Positions 61,801 to 64,000 of a stretch of DNA of 64,000 nt are shown in pieces (the stretch's first letter is position 1; every line of letters begins with the position of its first letter). Under the pieces are notes generated by a model. That model was not told where the DNA came from. It was given only the letters and a program-made list of their open reading frames with translations, and ran no database searches. The position numbers and the translations under genes are program-made. The stretch comes from Marchantia polymorpha subsp. ruderalis (lineage: Eukaryota > Streptophyta > Marchantiopsida > Marchantiales > Marchantiaceae). The stretch is taken from the NCBI GenBank assembly GCA_037833965.1, contig AP031356.1, forward strand, positions 2,254,501 through 2,318,500, given 5' to 3'.

Positions 61801-64000
61801 ATGTTCACTTTACACTTGAAGTAAGTTGCCATACAACTCCAGGCCGTGATTGTCATTGTCTTCGACTGCCCATGCAACGAGTCCCGAGGGAATTTTCAGT
61901 TAGTAGTAAAGGACTTTCCTCTACAATACTCCTATCGTACTTCGACTGATTGCGTCCACTTTTTTGTCACGAACATCACCAGTGAATTTTCCACGTCGAT
62001 TTTCCATAACAAAGTCGGCACTATAGTTACAAACCTTGTAAACGTGGCAAGGCTGGACATAAAGTTTCGCTTTATGTCCAGAAAAAGTGAATGTGGTACC
62101 TCACTCAAGCACTTGGCAGTCTCAGAGCTCCAAAGGTTTCAGAGCTCCGAATGTGCCCAGATGGTGCCCTGTTTCCTCTGAGCTTCTAGTCCCGGTGTAC
62201 CTCCTTACCTACTGGACGTGGTCGTTGCGTTGGAATACTCAGAGGCATGTGCTTTTTTTCATCTAGCCATATTTCATGCAGGGAGTTGAGAAGAAAAGAG
62301 AGGCTTGAAAAAGATGTAAAAGAGTTGAACCACTCGATAGAAACCAATCACGAGCGCTACAAACAAAAGGAGTTAGAGCTGGCTCAATGTCTGGAGCAAA
62401 ACGCTAAAACGGAAGCCTTGCTTGAAGAGGAAAAACATGCTGTCGAAAAGTCTTCAAAGCTGATTGACCTCCTGAATACCAAGGTCATCGTTGCTCTACA
62501 GAACACTCCCAACTGATTATGCGACGTGTGAATTGATTATCAACCTTACAATCAGCCTCCCCACCTCAACTGAGCTGTGGTGCGATTTAAAGCCTGCGGA
62601 TTTCTGTGGAAACAGATCGCTATGTAGATCTTTAAACGACGGATTGATATACTACTAAGTTTTTGACCACAAGGCCTACTTGAACAGTCAGATCTCAATG
62701 TCAATAAGATATTTTTCCTAAAGTCTAAGTTACATCTGCTGCACCTAAATCTTATGACTGCTGACATCTGTTGCAGATTGTGAAGTTGCAATATGACTTG
62801 GAAGAACAGCTCAGATTCAACACGCAGCTCTTATCTGAAAATAGCGAAAGAATGGTGGAAATGAGGATGAGAGAAGATGAAATCACAACAGTGAGAGATG
62901 AGGTTGTAAAAGTCAGAAAGGTACGATTGTTGCTCCTTTCGGTCTCCGCCTTCTTACAAACAAGCTACAGTAGTTTGATGTTAAAGTGTCGCCTGGGAAG
63001 AAAAGGCTTCAATTTTTTCGAGTATATACGTCCATGTGCGTTGGTTAACGTCGAGCTGACGGAGTGCATCCAAGGAAGATTATTGTGGAACCAGAAACCT
63101 GCAGTTTTATTCTCGAATCCATCTTGCTCGAACTTGTCTGTGTACTGTTTTGCTGTAATGTTGACTCTTACCACTCGATCTTATAACAAATGTCACCAAG
63201 CCTTCACGTAAAACTCGAAGTAGAAGAGTGTCTGGCGAGAATTCGAACGAGACAGTAAATACGGAATGAGAAAGGTTGCGGGTATGTTCCTCAGGACATA
63301 CAAGACAACCACCATACACTGACAGAGCAGGAAATGTATGTACGGTTAAGACATGTTCAAACAGCTGACCTTAAGCAGCCTCCGGATTCAATATATGCAA
63401 TTAAGACGCGTGAATTGATGATCGGTGAACCTAGCGGGCTTGAGATCCGATTTTGATTCTAGTAAGAAAGATCATCGTCGGGAAGAGATTTAATCTACGT
63501 TAGTTTTGACTACGAGGAGTGGTCAATTTTTTGCAAGTCTGATGTGGATGTGGTCTCCAGTTACGAGATGCAACGATGAACAAGCTGAAGGTCACAGAAG
63601 CTCAAAAAGCGGAAATTGAGCAGCAAAAAGAGGACCTTCAAGGTCAAATCTCTCAGCTGGAGAAAGAAAAGGAAATACAACGCAAGCTGTCAGAATCGGA
63701 CAAGAAACGTTATGAAGAATCAATTCGAGAACGGGATGTTTTGACCAAGATGAAGGCTCAGGTGAATAGCTACGGCCATCCAAGGCGGAGATATGTCAGC
63801 CCAGCTTTCGAAGCTTGTTCGTTTGAACAAGCTTTCGAAAGAGTGGACAAGATTGAAATCTGATGATGTCCCCAAACAGTTTTTGGTTGCATCGTGTGGT
63901 AGTTATGCTAGAGAAGCTATGTTCATATGAGTAGGAACAGCTTGCATTATTATTCGTGCCGAAATTCTTGACTATTCCACCTTGAGTATATCTCAGGTAG
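58830..64000 (+). CDS. CFAP58: CFAP58 (CCDC147), motile-cilium coiled-coil protein, 5' part; runs off window
   Basis: Eight exons are visible: 58830-58961, 59965-60052, 60335-60533, 61298-61376, 61466-61662, 62282-62483, 62777-62920 and 63561-63761. All junctions are GT/AG and in frame, giving 414 codons, about half of the roughly 870-aa family length. It follows the animal protein segment by segment: [102 protein letters not shown] and RERDVLTKM. The whole visible product is charged, heptad-like coiled coil. CFAP58 is an axoneme-associated protein needed for flagellar structure and motility. In a plant it should act only in swimming sperm. The start is the first in-frame ATG ([10 protein letters not shown]). 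The donor after exon 6 (GTCATC) is unusual. An acceptor-like TATCTCAG at 63989-63996 may open the next exon. Intron 3 hosts a tRNA gene. Confidence 0.92.
60594..60665 (+). tRNA. trnD-GUC: tRNA-Asp (anticodon GTC)
   Basis: A 72-nt cloverleaf of plant nuclear type with no intron. The acceptor stem is GTCGTTG with CAGCGGC, including G·T pairs. The D-arm region contains TAGTATAGTGGTAAGTA (A box). The anticodon stem CCCGC/GCGGG (60620-60624, 60632-60636) encloses loop CTGTCAC with GTC at 60627-60629. The T-arm is CCGGGTTCGATCCCCGG (B box). The discriminator is G at 60665, and CCA is not encoded, as expected for a eukaryotic nuclear gene. It sits within intron 3 of CFAP58 on the same strand. Confidence 0.97.
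60776..60802. repeat. Near-perfect palindrome, 13-bp arms
   Basis: AAAACACGGATAT (60776-60788) and its exact reverse complement (60790-60802) flank one base. It lies in CFAP58 intron 3, about 110 bp downstream of the tRNA. Confidence 0.8.
60804..60842. repeat. Near-perfect palindrome, 19-bp arms
   Basis: AAAGATATATTTTATATCC (60804-60822) pairs exactly with 60824-60842 around a single G. It starts two bases after the previous palindrome. Confidence 0.8.
62053..62081. repeat. Perfect hairpin, 12-bp arms, 5-nt loop, in CFAP58 intron 5
   Basis: CTGGACATAAAG (62053-62064) and CTTTATGTCCAG (62070-62081) are exact reverse complements around TTTCG. Confidence 0.75.
63805..63841. repeat. Hairpin with 16-bp arms and one bulge, just past CFAP58 exon 8
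   Basis: CTTTCGAAGCTTGTTC (63805-63820) pairs with GAACAAGCTTTCGAAAG (63825-63841) apart from one extra T. The loop is 4 nt. Confidence 0.75.

Noticed and set aside
63997..64000. Start of CFAP58 exon 9
   Set aside because: An acceptor-like TATCTCAG precedes it, but only four bases remain in the window, so the exon cannot be confirmed.
1..64000. CRISPR arrays, bacterial operons, organellar insertions, telomeric repeats
   Set aside because: No spacer-repeat pattern, operon structure, rRNA or plastid/mitochondrial gene segment, or CCCTAAA array was seen. All recognised genes are nuclear and spliced.

Overview
The window is nuclear DNA of a land plant that makes flagellated sperm, most likely a bryophyte. 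The evidence is a spliced CP24 (LHCB6) gene, a minor photosystem II antenna typical of land plants, in the same window as the 5' half of CFAP58, a motile-cilium coiled-coil gene that seed plants with pollen tubes have lost. A plant-type tubby-like F-box gene, a VPS16 (VCL1) gene and a plant-type tRNA-Asp fit this. A liverwort is a reasonable guess, but the sequence alone does not fix the species.

Composition falls into two classes. Positions 1-7745, 19850-22900, 25490-30760 and 31560-34680 are extremely A/T-rich and full of stops. They carry (TA)n runs and inverted repeats, and a few small patches of normal composition that look like decayed insertions. One patch (about 23480-25490) is a broken hAT-type transposase. 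Positions 7746-19850 and 34680-64000 have normal to high GC and carry every recognisable gene.

Gene layout: (1) a tubby-like F-box protein, minus strand, 15527-13165, four coding exons, 421 aa, with a long GC-rich, CT/GA-rich region upstream; (2) LHCB6/CP24, minus strand, 45960-44772, two exons, 269 aa, with a GATA/CCAAT/ACGT-type upstream module and a diverged tandem duplication further upstream; (3) VPS16, minus strand, 54463-48624, 15 coding exons, 842 aa; (4) CFAP58, plus strand, from 58830 and running off the right edge, eight exons (414 codons) visible, with a complete tRNA-Asp(GTC) gene inside its third intron. I set exon boundaries by hand from reading frame, GT/AG sites, phase and remembered family sequence. 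In all four genes every junction keeps the frame.

The genes do not form a functional unit: they cover ubiquitin/PIP2-linked signalling, photosynthesis, vacuolar fusion and sperm motility. VPS16 and CFAP58 are divergent, with 4.4 kb between their start codons.

The most interesting unexplained signals are: a long pre-miRNA-like foldback at 38855-38951 with a second near-perfect hairpin about 80 bp away; an unusual number of short near-perfect hairpins across the window, including in introns; a tRNA gene nested in the CFAP58 intron and followed by two back-to-back palindromes; and the sharp AT-desert/GC-island structure.
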